Source: CAIKLP01 sp965279595
GTDB taxonomy: Bacteria > Bacteroidota > Bacteroidia > Sphingobacteriales > Sphingobacteriaceae
Direction of reading: 5' to 3'
DNA length: 64,000 nt
NCBI GenBank assembly: GCA_965279595.1
Contig: OZ257246.1
Span: 1,240,001-1,304,000, forward strand
Of this stretch, positions 7,704-16,232 are shown one piece after another. The notes under the pieces are model-generated. The model was not told the origin of the DNA, did not search any database, and was given only the letters and a program-made list of their open reading frames with translations. Position numbers and translations under genes: made by a program. The first letter of the stretch is position 1; every line of letters starts with the position of its first letter.

Positions 7704-8474
7704 ATGAAATATATATTTTCCGTCTTTTTTTTAACACTCAGTATTTTCACTTTTGCCCAAACTCATCCCGATTTTAAATTGGGAGCTTTTCAACCTGGTG
7801 AAAAATTAAAGTATAAAGTACGTTATGGATTTATTACTGCAGCTGAAGCTACTATGGAAGTGCAAGAAGGAAAAAAAGAAATGAATGGGAAGAAAGTTTT
7901 TCATTATATCGCTAATGGGAAAACAAGTGGTTCATTTGATTTCTTTATGAAAGTTAGAAATCGTTATGATTCCTATGTTGATCAAGAAGCATTGTATCCT
8001 TACCAATTTACAGAGAATGTTAGAGAGGGAAATTATAGACGTGACAGTTATGCAAATTTTGATCAAAAAAATTATAAAGTAAATGCTTCAAAGGGTACAT
8101 ATACTATTCCCCCATATTCATTTGATATAATTTCTCTGTTCTATTTTGCTCGTTGTATTGATCTGAAAAACATTGCAGTAGGTGAGAACATTAACATGAG
8201 TTATTTTCTGGATGATGGTAACTATCCTGTCAATATTGAATATTTAGGAAAAGAAACAATTACTACTACAACCGGAAAATATGAATGTATTAAGTTTAGT
8301 CCAACATTACAGCCTGGTAGAGTTTTCAGGAAAGATAGTAGAATGTATATTTGGATAACCAATGATACCAATCGTATTCCTGTAAAAGTGGAAGTAGAAA
8401 TTTTAATTGGGTCATTAATTTTAGAATTAGATAGCTACCAAGGATTGAAAAATCCAGTCACTTCAAAAAGATGA
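7704..8474 (+). CDS. DUF3108 domain-containing exported protein
   Basis: 256 residues with a signal peptide (MKYIFSVFFLTLSIFTFAQ, cleavage after Ala18 or Gln19). The mature protein starts FKLGAFQPGEKLKYKVRYGFITAAEATMEV, the hallmark opening of DUF3108. It continues with alternating strands (YESYV-like DSYVDQEALYPYQF, YKVNASKGTYTIPP, and a C-terminal WITNDTNRIPVKVEVEI). These suggest a beta-sheet-rich lipocalin-like periplasmic or outer-membrane-associated fold. Function is unknown. It overlaps the DUF3109 gene by four bases (ATGA), so the two are translated together. Confidence 0.82.
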   Translation: MKYIFSVFFLTLSIFTFAQTHPDFKLGAFQPGEKLKYKVRYGFITAAEATMEVQEGKKEMNGKKVFHYIANGKTSGSFDFFMKVRNRYDSYVDQEALYPYQFTENVREGNYRRDSYANFDQKNYKVNASKGTYTIPPYSFDIISLFYFARCIDLKNIAVGENINMSYFLDDGNYPVNIEYLGKETITTTTGKYECIKFSPTLQPGRVFRKDSRMYIWITNDTNRIPVKVEVEILIGSLILELDSYQGLKNPVTSKR

Positions 8475-9028
8475 TTAATCATGAGAATGCTATAATTTCA
8501 GAAGAAATTATTTCGGAAAACTTTGTATGTAATTTAAATAAATGCAAAGGTGTGTGTTGTATTGAAGGTGATGCAGGTGCTCCACTTGAAGAATCTGAAA
8601 TTAAAATAATCGAAACCCTTTTCCATAAAGTAAAACCTTATCTAAATGAAAAAGGACTAAAAGCTATTGAAGAGCAAGGCCAATTTGTAGTTGATGAAGA
8701 TGGTGATTTTACAACCACCTGTGTCGATAAAAATAAAGAATGTGCTTACGTTCTAATGGAAAATGGCATTACCCAATGTGCATTTGAAAAAGCGTACAAT
8801 GATGGAGCAATTGATTTTAAGAAACCTATTTCTTGTCATTTATATCCAATTAGAATTACAAAATATGATGGTTTTGAAGCTTTAAATTATGACAGATGGT
8901 CGATATGCAGCTCTGCATGCGATTTTGGAAATAGTTTAAAAGTTCCAGTGTATAAATTTCTGAAAGAACCACTCATTAGAAAATATGGTGAAAAGTGGTA
9001 TGAAGGTCTTTGTATGCTTGTTGAGTAA
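8471..9028 (+). CDS. DUF3109 family cysteine-rich protein
   Basis: 185 residues, cytoplasmic by appearance. It is rich in cysteine: an N-terminal cluster FVCNLNKCKGVCCIEGD, a middle C-x-KNKECAYV...TQCAFEKAY segment, ISCHLYPIRI, and SICSSACDFG near the end. The pattern resembles the YkgJ/CxxCxxCC type of zinc or iron-sulfur binding protein and matches DUF3109. Function is unknown. The start overlaps the DUF3108 stop by four bases. Confidence 0.82.
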   Translation: MINHENAIISEEIISENFVCNLNKCKGVCCIEGDAGAPLEESEIKIIETLFHKVKPYLNEKGLKAIEEQGQFVVDEDGDFTTTCVDKNKECAYVLMENGITQCAFEKAYNDGAIDFKKPISCHLYPIRITKYDGFEALNYDRWSICSSACDFGNSLKVPVYKFLKEPLIRKYGEKWYEGLCMLVE

Positions 9029-9086
9029 TTTTGTTACTTAATTTTAAGAACTCCGACACTTTAGCCCCTTTTATCTACATTTTAAA

Positions 9087-9114
9087 TTGTATCGTATTCA
9101 TAAATGTAATTTAG
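9087..9114 (+). promoter_or_regulatory. Candidate promoter of the PepSY-like lipoprotein gene
   Basis: TTG at 9087-9089, a 17-base spacer, then TAATTTAG at 9107-9114 (7 of 8 matches to TAnnTTTG). This predicts a leader of about 20 bases before the ATG at 9140. Confidence 0.45.
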
Positions 9115-9139
9115 CGTTACTGAATAAAATTTAAACGAT

Positions 9140-9919
9140 ATGAAAAAATACTTATTGATTTTGGCGGGCGCTTTAGTATTAAGTGCTTGTAGCAAAGAAC
9201 AACTAGCCTCGAATGAGGAAAGTATTAATGTTTCTGAACTTTCAACCAATGTAACCAATTTTATTGCAGAAAATTACCCTGATGCAACGATCACTTCAGC
9301 TTTACGATTAACAAAATCAGAAGCAACAACTGTTGTTATATTAAGTACAACAGAAGAATTAGCCTTTAATAATAATGGAGAGTGTTTAGGTGATGCCTTG
9401 AATTATAGAGGTGGAAATGGTGGTGGAAGAGGTGGGCATCACGGTGGCGGTCCTGGTGGGCATCATGGCGGAGGACCAGGTGGTGGACATCATGGTGGTG
9501 GTCCAGGAGGACATTTAGACTCTATGGGTATTGATACTTTGCTTCCTCTTATAGTTAATTATATAGATTCGAATTATGCAACTTATAAAGTTATGAATGC
9601 AAGATTTGATACTACCTGTGAGTTTGGAAAAGTTATTTCAGTAATGGTTGGTAATAGATCATTTGCAGGCCCAGTAAAATTAGTATTTGATTTGAATGGG
9701 GTATTTCTTTTCTCTGGACAAAGATTTCCGTATTCAGGAACTCCTCAAATTGTAAAAGACTATTTTAGCACTAATTATGCAGGTTATAAAGTAAGAACTG
9801 TAGCTGAGAAATTAAGTTTAGCATCTTCAATAGTTGAGTATAATGTATTTATTGCCGATTCAACTTCTCGTAAAATGATTACTATCAAAGAGGATGGAAC
9901 CTTTGTTTGTTTGAAGTAA
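9140..9919 (+). CDS. PepSY-like (BLIP-like) lipoprotein with a Gly/His-rich repeat linker
   Basis: 259 residues. The signal peptide ends in a lipobox (LVLSACSK, Cys at residue 17), so it is a lipoprotein. Three related segments resemble the putative beta-lactamase-inhibitor-like PepSY family common in Bacteroidota: NVTNFIAENYPDATITSA..., LIVNYIDSNYATYKVMNAR..., and IVKDYFSTNYAGYKVRTVA.... Each is an amphipathic helix followed by strands; the third ends with ITIKEDGTFVCL. Between the first and second lies a low-complexity region of about 36 residues built from GGHHGGGP units, a plausible metal-binding segment. Function unknown. It is monocistronic, with its own promoter and a strong terminator. 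Confidence 0.75.
   Translation: MKKYLLILAGALVLSACSKEQLASNEESINVSELSTNVTNFIAENYPDATITSALRLTKSEATTVVILSTTEELAFNNNGECLGDALNYRGGNGGGRGGHHGGGPGGHHGGGPGGGHHGGGPGGHLDSMGIDTLLPLIVNYIDSNYATYKVMNARFDTTCEFGKVISVMVGNRSFAGPVKLVFDLNGVFLFSGQRFPYSGTPQIVKDYFSTNYAGYKVRTVAEKLSLASSIVEYNVFIADSTSRKMITIKEDGTFVCLK
9431..9513 (+). repeat. In-frame tandem repeat encoding GGHHGGGP units
   Basis: Three imperfect units of 24-27 bases plus a partial fourth encode GGHHGGGP, GGHHGGGP, GGGHHGGGP and GGH. The units differ mainly at third codon positions. Local GC content is far above the surrounding AT-rich DNA because of the Gly codons. Confidence 0.85.
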
Positions 9920-9955
9920 TTATAATATCTAATACTTTTTCGTACCAATAATTGG

Positions 9956-10014
9956 AGAAGGGTTAAAATATTTACTGCCACTTATTCAGTAAATATTTTA
10001 ACCCTTCTTTTTTA
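9956..10014 (+). terminator. Strong intrinsic terminator before the polysaccharide locus
   Basis: A stem of about 22 bp with no mismatch seen (AGAAGGGTTAAAATATTTACTG and its complement) with a 9-base loop is followed by TTTTTT. The left arm is preceded by few A residues, so it works best on the plus strand. It insulates the locus starting at rmlA. Confidence 0.9.
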
Positions 10015-10126
10015 TTTTTAAATCTTCCCAAATTATTATTAATTGAAAGGAAGATGCTAAGCATTGTCATTGCTTCTACATTCCATAAAAAAACGTTATT
10101 TTCGTCGGAGAAACCATCTTAGAAGC

Positions 10127-10987
10127 GTGAAAGGAATTATATTAGCCGGAGGGTCAGGTACCCGCTTACATCCATTAACATTAGCTATGAGCAAGCAAAT
10201 GATGCCTGTTTATGATAAGCCAATGATTTATTATCCTTTATCATGTTTAATGATGGCAGGGATCCGTGATATTTTAATTATTTCAACGCCACATGATTTA
10301 CCCAATTTTCAAAAACTATTAGGAGATGGTAAAACTTTAGGGTGCAATTTTGAATATAAAGTTCAAGAAGAACCAAATGGTTTAGCCCAAGCATTTGTAA
10401 TAGGTGCTGAGTTTATTGGTAAAGAAAAGGTAGCATTGATTTTAGGTGACAATATCTTTTTTGGTTCGGGATTAGCAGAATTACTTCAAAGCAATAATAA
10501 TCCGGATGGCGGAGTTGTATATGCTTATCATGTTGCTGACCCTGAAAGATATGGAGTGGTTGAGTTTGATAAAAACAATAATGCAATCAGTATTGAAGAG
10601 AAGCCAGCAAATCCAAAATCTAGCTATGCTGTACCCGGTTTATATTTTTATGATAATTCAGTTGTTGAAATAGCTAAAAATATTAAACCAAGTGCTCGAG
10701 GCGAATATGAAATTACTGATGTAAATAAAGTTTATTTAAATCAAGGTAAATTAAAAGTAAGCATTTTAAATAGAGGTACAGCCTGGTTAGATACCGGCAC
10801 ATTTGCTTCCCTTATGCAAGCTGGCCAATTCGTACAAGTGATAGAAGAAAGACAAAATTTAAAAGTAGGATGTATTGAGGAGGTTGCTTATAGAATGGGT
10901 TTTATAAATAAAGAACAATTAATAAGTATCGCACAACCTTTACTAAAAAGTGGATATGGGCAATATTTAATGCAAATATTTAAATAA
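10127..10987 (+). CDS. rmlA: Glucose-1-phosphate thymidylyltransferase RmlA
   Basis: From a GTG at 10127 it encodes 286 residues starting (V/M)KGIILAGGSGTRLHPLT, the usual RmlA N-terminus and length. A longer reading from the TTG at 10064 adds a basic stretch absent from the family. The nucleotide-binding GGSGTRL, SKQMMPVYDKPMIYYPL, GDNIFFG, and the sugar-binding EEKPANPKSSYAVPGLYFYD plus WLDTGT are all present. It makes dTDP-glucose from dTTP and glucose-1-phosphate, the entry to dTDP-rhamnose and other dTDP-deoxysugars. No rmlB, rmlC or rmlD is in the window, so the rest of the pathway must be elsewhere. Confidence 0.93.
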   Translation: MKGIILAGGSGTRLHPLTLAMSKQMMPVYDKPMIYYPLSCLMMAGIRDILIISTPHDLPNFQKLLGDGKTLGCNFEYKVQEEPNGLAQAFVIGAEFIGKEKVALILGDNIFFGSGLAELLQSNNNPDGGVVYAYHVADPERYGVVEFDKNNNAISIEEKPANPKSSYAVPGLYFYDNSVVEIAKNIKPSARGEYEITDVNKVYLNQGKLKVSILNRGTAWLDTGTFASLMQAGQFVQVIEERQNLKVGCIEEVAYRMGFINKEQLISIAQPLLKSGYGQYLMQIFK

Positions 10988-11058
10988 TTTCAAAGAAGTC
11001 AGATTGAAATTACGTCAGAGTTATATAAGTAATCACATTAACAATCATAAATTTTAGA

Positions 11059-12036
11059 ATGAAATATTTAGCAAAAGAATTAGCCACATTTAATAAGCAA
11101 ATTGAATTTGCAATTAATAATTATCAATCACACTGTAAAATTTTAAGTGATTTCAAAAATATTGTTATTAGTGGTTTAGGAGGTTCAGGTATCTCAGGAA
11201 AAATAATTAAGAGTTATTATATTAACAAAATCAATATTCCAATTGAAACAGTTTCTGATTATCAATTACCAAAATTTGTAAATCAAGATACATTAGTGAT
11301 ACTTTGTTCATATTCAGGAAATACAGAAGAAACAATTAGTGCTTATCAAGATGCTCAAAGTAAAGGTGCGTATTGTTTAGTACTTACATTAGGTGGTAAA
11401 ATTTCTGAGCTGGCTTCCAATGATAAAGTAATTACCTATCGTGCTGAAGGTGGATACCAACCTAGAGTAGCCTTTGGATATCCTATCACTTATTTGTTTT
11501 TAATTTTTTCAGAACTTCTGGGCTTAGATATTAAATCAGAATTAAAAGAAATAATTGACCGATCATCAAACATTGAAGATTACCAATCTAAATCTTTAGC
11601 AGTTAGGGAATTTTTTAAAAGCCAAGTAGGTAATAAATATATCATCATTACTTCACCTGATATGGAAGCGATTGGAATTCGCTTTGCACAACAGATTCAA
11701 GAAAATGCAAAGTTGGAAGCCTTTGTTGTTGTTATTCCAGAAGCTAACCACAATGTTATCGAAACTTATTATCAAGAATGGCCATCTAATTATATTATGC
11801 TAAATTCTGGTGCTAATCAACGCATCAATTATCGTTTCCAGTTCATTAAAAATTTATTAGAAGGGTATGGATCTAAAGTGTACGAAATGAAAGTGAATGA
11901 ATTAACTATGGACCATTTATTTGATTCGGTTTTTCTTTTAGATTGGGTTTCATTACAAATTGCAGATGAAGTATCAGCAGTTTCTAATCAAATAAAAAAT
12001 ATTATTGATTTGAAAAACTTTTTAAGTTCAAAATAA
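11059..12036 (+). CDS. SIS-domain bifunctional phosphoglucose/phosphomannose isomerase
   Basis: 325 residues. The N-terminal half is a SIS sugar-isomerase domain (NIVISGLGGSGISGKII, LVILCSYSGNTEETI), and the C-terminal half matches the bacterial PGI/PMI C-terminal domain (IPEANHNVIETY, MDHLFDSVFLLDWVSLQIA). The family interconverts fructose-6-P with glucose-6-P and mannose-6-P. Directly followed by gmd with a one-base overlap, it could feed mannose-6-P towards GDP-mannose; phosphomannomutase and mannose-1-P guanylyltransferase are not in the window. Confidence 0.87.
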   Translation: MKYLAKELATFNKQIEFAINNYQSHCKILSDFKNIVISGLGGSGISGKIIKSYYINKINIPIETVSDYQLPKFVNQDTLVILCSYSGNTEETISAYQDAQSKGAYCLVLTLGGKISELASNDKVITYRAEGGYQPRVAFGYPITYLFLIFSELLGLDIKSELKEIIDRSSNIEDYQSKSLAVREFFKSQVGNKYIIITSPDMEAIGIRFAQQIQENAKLEAFVVVIPEANHNVIETYYQEWPSNYIMLNSGANQRINYRFQFIKNLLEGYGSKVYEMKVNELTMDHLFDSVFLLDWVSLQIADEVSAVSNQIKNIIDLKNFLSSK

Positions 12037-13172
12037 TGAAAGTAGCTTTAATAACAGGAATTACAGGGCAGGATGGAGCTTATTTAGCAGAATTTTTGTT
12101 GAAGAAAGGGTATCTTGTTCATGGGATAAAACGCAGGAGTTCTTCCTTTAATACAGAAAGAATTGATCATTTATATCAAGATTTGCATGAAGGAAAGGTG
12201 AACTTTAAATTGCATTATGGTGATTTAACTGATTCTACAAACTTAATTCGAATTATTCAAGAAACGCAACCAGATGAAATATACAATCTGGCCGCTATGA
12301 GCCATGTAAAGGTAAGTTTTGATACTCCTGAATATACTGCCAATGCTGATGGCATTGGAACACTAAGAATTTTAGAAGCAATTAGAATTTTAGGATTAAC
12401 AGAAAAAACTAAATTTTATCAAGCATCTACTTCAGAATTATATGGTTTGGTACAAGAAGTACCCCAATCTGAAAAAACTCCTTTCTATCCACGTTCCCCT
12501 TATGCAGTCGCAAAAATGTATGGATATTGGATAACTGTAAACTATAGAGAAGCATATGGAATATATGCATGTAATGGGATATTATTTAATCATGAAAGTC
12601 CAGTGAGAGGTGAAACATTTGTAACTAGAAAAATTACTAGAGCCGCCGCACGTATTGCAATGGGATTACAAGAAAAATTGTTTCTTGGAAACCTTGATGC
12701 ACAAAGAGATTGGGGCCATGCAAAAGATTATATAGAAGCTATGTATTTAATGCTTCAACAAGATAAACCAGAAGATTATGTAGTAGCAACTGGTATAACT
12801 ACCCATGTAAGGGATTTCGTGCGTATGACATTTGCGGAACTTGGAATAGAAATTGAATTCTCTGGAAAAGGTGAAGCTGAAAGAGGCGTAGTGATTGATA
12901 TGGATAATGAGAAAATGATATCAATGGGATTAAACCCCGAAAGTTTAAAGTTCGGACAAACAGTTGTACTTGTTGACTCAAAATATTATCGCCCAACTGA
13001 AGTAGAATTATTAATTGGTGACCCAACCAAAGCGCAAACTAAACTAGGCTGGAAACCTAAATACGATTTACCCGCATTAGTTAAAGATATGATCTTATCG
13101 GATTTGCATTTGATGAAGAAAGAGCAGTATTTAAAGGATGGAGGATTTAAGAGTATGAATTATTTTGAGTAA
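12036..13172 (+). CDS. gmd: GDP-mannose 4,6-dehydratase
   Basis: 378 residues of an extended SDR. The Rossmann motif GITGQDGAYLAEFLL (residues 7-21) is textbook Gmd, followed by IKRRSSSFNTERIDHLY, the catalytic Y-x3-K in SPYAVAKMY, and FNHESPVRGETFVTRKI, the Gmd signature. It converts GDP-D-mannose to GDP-4-keto-6-deoxy-mannose, precursor of GDP-L-fucose, GDP-rhamnose or GDP-perosamine. No GDP-fucose synthase (fcl) follows, so the final sugar is undetermined. Confidence 0.95.
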   Translation: MKVALITGITGQDGAYLAEFLLKKGYLVHGIKRRSSSFNTERIDHLYQDLHEGKVNFKLHYGDLTDSTNLIRIIQETQPDEIYNLAAMSHVKVSFDTPEYTANADGIGTLRILEAIRILGLTEKTKFYQASTSELYGLVQEVPQSEKTPFYPRSPYAVAKMYGYWITVNYREAYGIYACNGILFNHESPVRGETFVTRKITRAAARIAMGLQEKLFLGNLDAQRDWGHAKDYIEAMYLMLQQDKPEDYVVATGITTHVRDFVRMTFAELGIEIEFSGKGEAERGVVIDMDNEKMISMGLNPESLKFGQTVVLVDSKYYRPTEVELLIGDPTKAQTKLGWKPKYDLPALVKDMILSDLHLMKKEQYLKDGGFKSMNYFE

Positions 13173-13205
13173 GAATTGGAAAACCAAATATTATTATCCG
13201 ATTAT

Positions 13206-13236
13206 TTTGTATTTATTAAAACGAGTAGTATTTTTA
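13206..13236 (+). promoter_or_regulatory. Candidate promoter for the polysaccharide export/synthesis operon
   Basis: TTTG at 13206-13209, a 19-base spacer (identical to the purQ promoter spacing), then TATTTTTA at 13229-13236 (7 of 8 to TAnnTTTG). It lies in the 116-base gap after gmd, the largest gap in the locus before 45.8 kb, and would give a leader of about 45 bases before ATG 13289. Confidence 0.5.
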
Positions 13237-13288
13237 CCCGATATTAATAAGTCAACTCAAAATGTGACTGAGGGGGCGAAGCCATGCA

Positions 13289-13828
13289 ATGTTAGGCACA
13301 CTTATAACTTCTAAAACCAGAATCAAATTATTACTTAAATTTTTCCTAAATACCAGTAATACAGGTTATTTGAAAAATTTGGAACAAGAATTTGAAGATA
13401 GCAGCAATGGGATTCGACTTGAATTAAATAAATTCGAAGAAGCAGGGTTGTTGATTTCTGAGAATGTTGGGAATAAGAAAATTTTTAAAGCAAATACAAG
13501 CCACTCTCTATTTAAAGATATTCACAGTATAATATTAAAGTATGCTGGAATTGATACTATAATTGAGCAAGTAGTTGCTCGATTAGGGGATGTTACTGAA
13601 GTTTATTTAGTTGGTTCTTTAGCTAAAGGATTAGATAATAATATCATTGATTTAGTACTTGTTGGTAGTATAAATAGAGATTATTTAATAAATTTAATAA
13701 CCAAATTTGAAGAATTAATTCCAAATAGAAAGGTGAGTTTTATAACTTATGAAGAAGCATATTTTATAGAGAATAAAGCTGAGATTCTTAATTCTCATCA
13801 TTTATTAATTTGGAAAGATGAAAAATAG
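13289..13828 (+). CDS. Winged-helix regulator fused to a degenerate nucleotidyltransferase-like domain
   Basis: 179 residues. Residues 1-70 form a winged-helix DNA-binding domain of ArsR/MarR-like type (SKTRIKLLLKFFLN...LEQEFEDSSNGIRLELNKFEEAGLLISENVGNKKIFKAN). Residues 85-175 look like an MNT-type nucleotidyltransferase fold: GS at 109-110 and DLVLVG at 121-126. The canonical pair of metal-binding Asp (DxD) is reduced to IxD, so catalysis is doubtful. From memory, proteins of this shape often sit at the start of Bacteroidota capsule or exopolysaccharide operons, and this one overlaps the SLBB export gene by 11 bases. It is likely a local transcriptional regulator; its ligand is unknown. Confidence 0.7.
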   Translation: MLGTLITSKTRIKLLLKFFLNTSNTGYLKNLEQEFEDSSNGIRLELNKFEEAGLLISENVGNKKIFKANTSHSLFKDIHSIILKYAGIDTIIEQVVARLGDVTEVYLVGSLAKGLDNNIIDLVLVGSINRDYLINLITKFEELIPNRKVSFITYEEAYFIENKAEILNSHHLLIWKDEK

Positions 13829-16232
13829 AAATAATAAAAATATCGCGCTAATGAAAATCAAATCAAGATTTAGAATTATTTATGTATTAATCATTTTAAC
13901 AATTAGTACAAATTTTTCTATTGCACAATCAATTGGATTACTTCCAAACGTAGATACTTCAAATTTAAGTTCCAGTGAAATTCCAAGTTCAGAAGAGCTA
14001 AGAAAGGCTGGTGCAAGTGAAGATCAGATAAAGGAAGCAGAGGCTTTAAGAGCTCGTAAGATAGCAGCTGAGCAATCCAAATCTAATACGCCAAGTAAAA
14101 TTAATGGTCCTGTAACAAATGAAGTGAAGAGCCAAGCGGTTATTTCCAAGCTTACTGGTAATGTTCAAGGCAAATCAATTGCGCCAAATTTGTATGGCTT
14201 AGATTATTTTTATAATGCAAATAATAATTTAACAAGTTCGCAATCTGCAAAAGCACCTGAAAATTATATAATAGGTATTGGAGATGAGTTCTCTATTTCT
14301 GTTTATGGATTCTCTTATTACAATGGAGTTTTAAAAGTTGATGATAACGGTGCTATTAATCCACCTAATATGGGGCCTGTTTATGTAAGAGGTCTTTCTT
14401 ATGAAAAAGCAAAAAAAGTTATCAGAGCAAAGTTGCTTCAGTATTTTTCTGCGTCAAATAGCATTGACATAACATTGAATTATTCAAGAGTAATTAAAGT
14501 AAACATTGTAGGTGAAGTTTTGAATCCTGGATTGTATGAAATCCCGGCTATAAATTCAGTGTTTTCTGCAATAAGTTTTGCAGGAGGAATCAATCCATTA
14601 TATGGTTCTTTAAGGAAAATTATAGTTAAGAGAGATGGAAAATTAATAAAGAGTTTGGATTTATATGAATTCTTGCAAAATCCAAACTCTAAAATTGATT
14701 ACTTTTTGGAGGACAATGATTTCATAATAATTGAACAAAGAAATAAGGTAGTAGAGATAATTGGGCAAATACCTAGGCCTATGCTTTATGAATTAAAAGA
14801 CTCAGAAAACATCAATGCATTGTTAAAATACGCTGGAGGTGTTGGTCCAGCATCTGACATTTTTAGGGTACAAATTGAAGCTTATGAAAATAACAAACAA
14901 TTAAAGGTTCGCAATATTAATTTAGATAGTTTAACTAAGCGAAAAATTGATTATAAAATTAACAACGGAGATAAAGTAATTATTAGAAGAATTAACATCG
15001 ATTTAAGAAATATAGTTCAAATTAATGGGCCATTAGTTAAACCTGATAGATACGAATTTACGAGTGGCGATAGGGTGAAAAATTTAATTGATAAAGCTGG
15101 AGGTTTGAGGCCAGAAGCGTATAAAAATACAGCATATATCAGTAGAATTACAGAAGATAGTACAAGAACATTTATACCAATTAATATTCAAGAAATATTG
15201 GATAATCCAAATTCACCATCCAATTTATTACTTAAAGAGTATGATATTGTTCGATTGTTTTCAAATGCTGAATTTATCAATTATTCAAAAGTTTATTCTT
15301 TTGGAAGTGTTAAAAAACCTTCTGAAATTGATTATTATAAAGGAATTACGTTAAAAGAATTATTACTTCAATCAGGTGGTTTTGAAATTGGTGCAGATCT
15401 TTTGAAAATTGAAGTTTCAAGAGTGAGCTATTTTTCTAATAACTATTCTTTAGGTGAGAAGTCTAGAATCATTATTGAAAAGCTAATTGTAAAATCAACC
15501 AATTATTTGGAAGATTCAAGTTTGAATTTTGTCTTGCAACCATTTGATCAAGTTTTCATCAGGCAAATTGAAAATTTTGGACTTCAAAGAAATGTCTTCA
15601 TTGCAGGAGAAGTGAAATTCCCTGGCACCTATTCATTGATTACCAAGAATGATAGATTGAGTGATTTATTAAAGAGAAGCGGGGGACTTACCAAATATGC
15701 ATTTCCTGAAGGTGCTAAAATATATAGACAAAATTTAGAAGGAAAAAACATTGTAATGCGATTGGATAAAGCTTTAAAAAGAGACAACTCTGTTTACAAT
15801 TATATATTGCATTCAAATGATACCATTGTGATTCCTGAGGTAATTGATTTTATTGGAATCAGAGGCAGTTCTGTTGAGTATTTAGCTATCTCTAACGCTT
15901 CTCAAATAAATGCACCTTACATGAAAGGGAGACGAGCAAAATACTATATCAATGAGTATGGAAATGGGTTTAAAGGAAGTTCATGGCGAGCAAAAACTTA
16001 TGTAGTGCAAAACAACCTTAAAATTGACAAAACAACCAATTTAGTATTATTTAAAATTTATCCAGTTGTGCAGAAAGGTTCAGTAATTTATGTTGTGGAG
16101 AAACCAAAGAAGGAGAAAAAACGAGAAGAAGAAAAAATTAGGTTTGATGTTAATAAATTCATTGAAAGTACAATGGTAAAAATTACTGGTATAATAACCA
16201 TATTTATTTTATTAAATCAAATTACAAAATGA
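13818..16232 (+). CDS. Polysaccharide export outer-membrane protein (Wza-like, multiple SLBB domains)
   Basis: 804 residues from ATG 13818 (inside the previous gene), or 793 from ATG 13851; the second start leaves a more normal signal peptide (MKIKSRFRIIYVLIILTIST...IAQ). A Poly_export domain begins near residue 145 (ENYIIGIGDEFSISVYG). At least five SLBB beta-grasp repeats follow, each beginning like VNIVGEVLNPGLYEIP, VEIIGQIPRPMLYEL, VQINGPLVKPDRYEF, VYSFGSVKKPSEIDYY and VFIAGEVKFPGTYSL. A hydrophobic stretch (ITGIITIFILLNQIT) ends the protein. This is the large Bacteroidota form of the outer-membrane exporter through which capsule or exopolysaccharide leaves. The 3' end overlaps the Wzz-like gene (ATGA). 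Confidence 0.9.
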   Translation: MKNRNNKNIALMKIKSRFRIIYVLIILTISTNFSIAQSIGLLPNVDTSNLSSSEIPSSEELRKAGASEDQIKEAEALRARKIAAEQSKSNTPSKINGPVTNEVKSQAVISKLTGNVQGKSIAPNLYGLDYFYNANNNLTSSQSAKAPENYIIGIGDEFSISVYGFSYYNGVLKVDDNGAINPPNMGPVYVRGLSYEKAKKVIRAKLLQYFSASNSIDITLNYSRVIKVNIVGEVLNPGLYEIPAINSVFSAISFAGGINPLYGSLRKIIVKRDGKLIKSLDLYEFLQNPNSKIDYFLEDNDFIIIEQRNKVVEIIGQIPRPMLYELKDSENINALLKYAGGVGPASDIFRVQIEAYENNKQLKVRNINLDSLTKRKIDYKINNGDKVIIRRINIDLRNIVQINGPLVKPDRYEFTSGDRVKNLIDKAGGLRPEAYKNTAYISRITEDSTRTFIPINIQEILDNPNSPSNLLLKEYDIVRLFSNAEFINYSKVYSFGSVKKPSEIDYYKGITLKELLLQSGGFEIGADLLKIEVSRVSYFSNNYSLGEKSRIIIEKLIVKSTNYLEDSSLNFVLQPFDQVFIRQIENFGLQRNVFIAGEVKFPGTYSLITKNDRLSDLLKRSGGLTKYAFPEGAKIYRQNLEGKNIVMRLDKALKRDNSVYNYILHSNDTIVIPEVIDFIGIRGSSVEYLAISNASQINAPYMKGRRAKYYINEYGNGFKGSSWRAKTYVVQNNLKIDKTTNLVLFKIYPVVQKGSVIYVVEKPKKEKKREEEKIRFDVNKFIESTMVKITGIITIFILLNQITK

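Noticed and set aside
9003..9060. Hairpin just after the DUF3109 gene as a terminator
   Set aside because: The stem is only about 5 bp and the T run is interrupted; not convincing.
9431..9513. Short tandem repeats considered as a CRISPR remnant
   Set aside because: The repeats are contiguous, have no unique spacers and are in frame inside a lipoprotein gene.
10064..10126. Upstream extension of RmlA from a TTG
   Set aside because: The added 21 residues are basic and not found in the family; the GTG at 10127 gives the exact N-terminus KGIILAGGSGTR.
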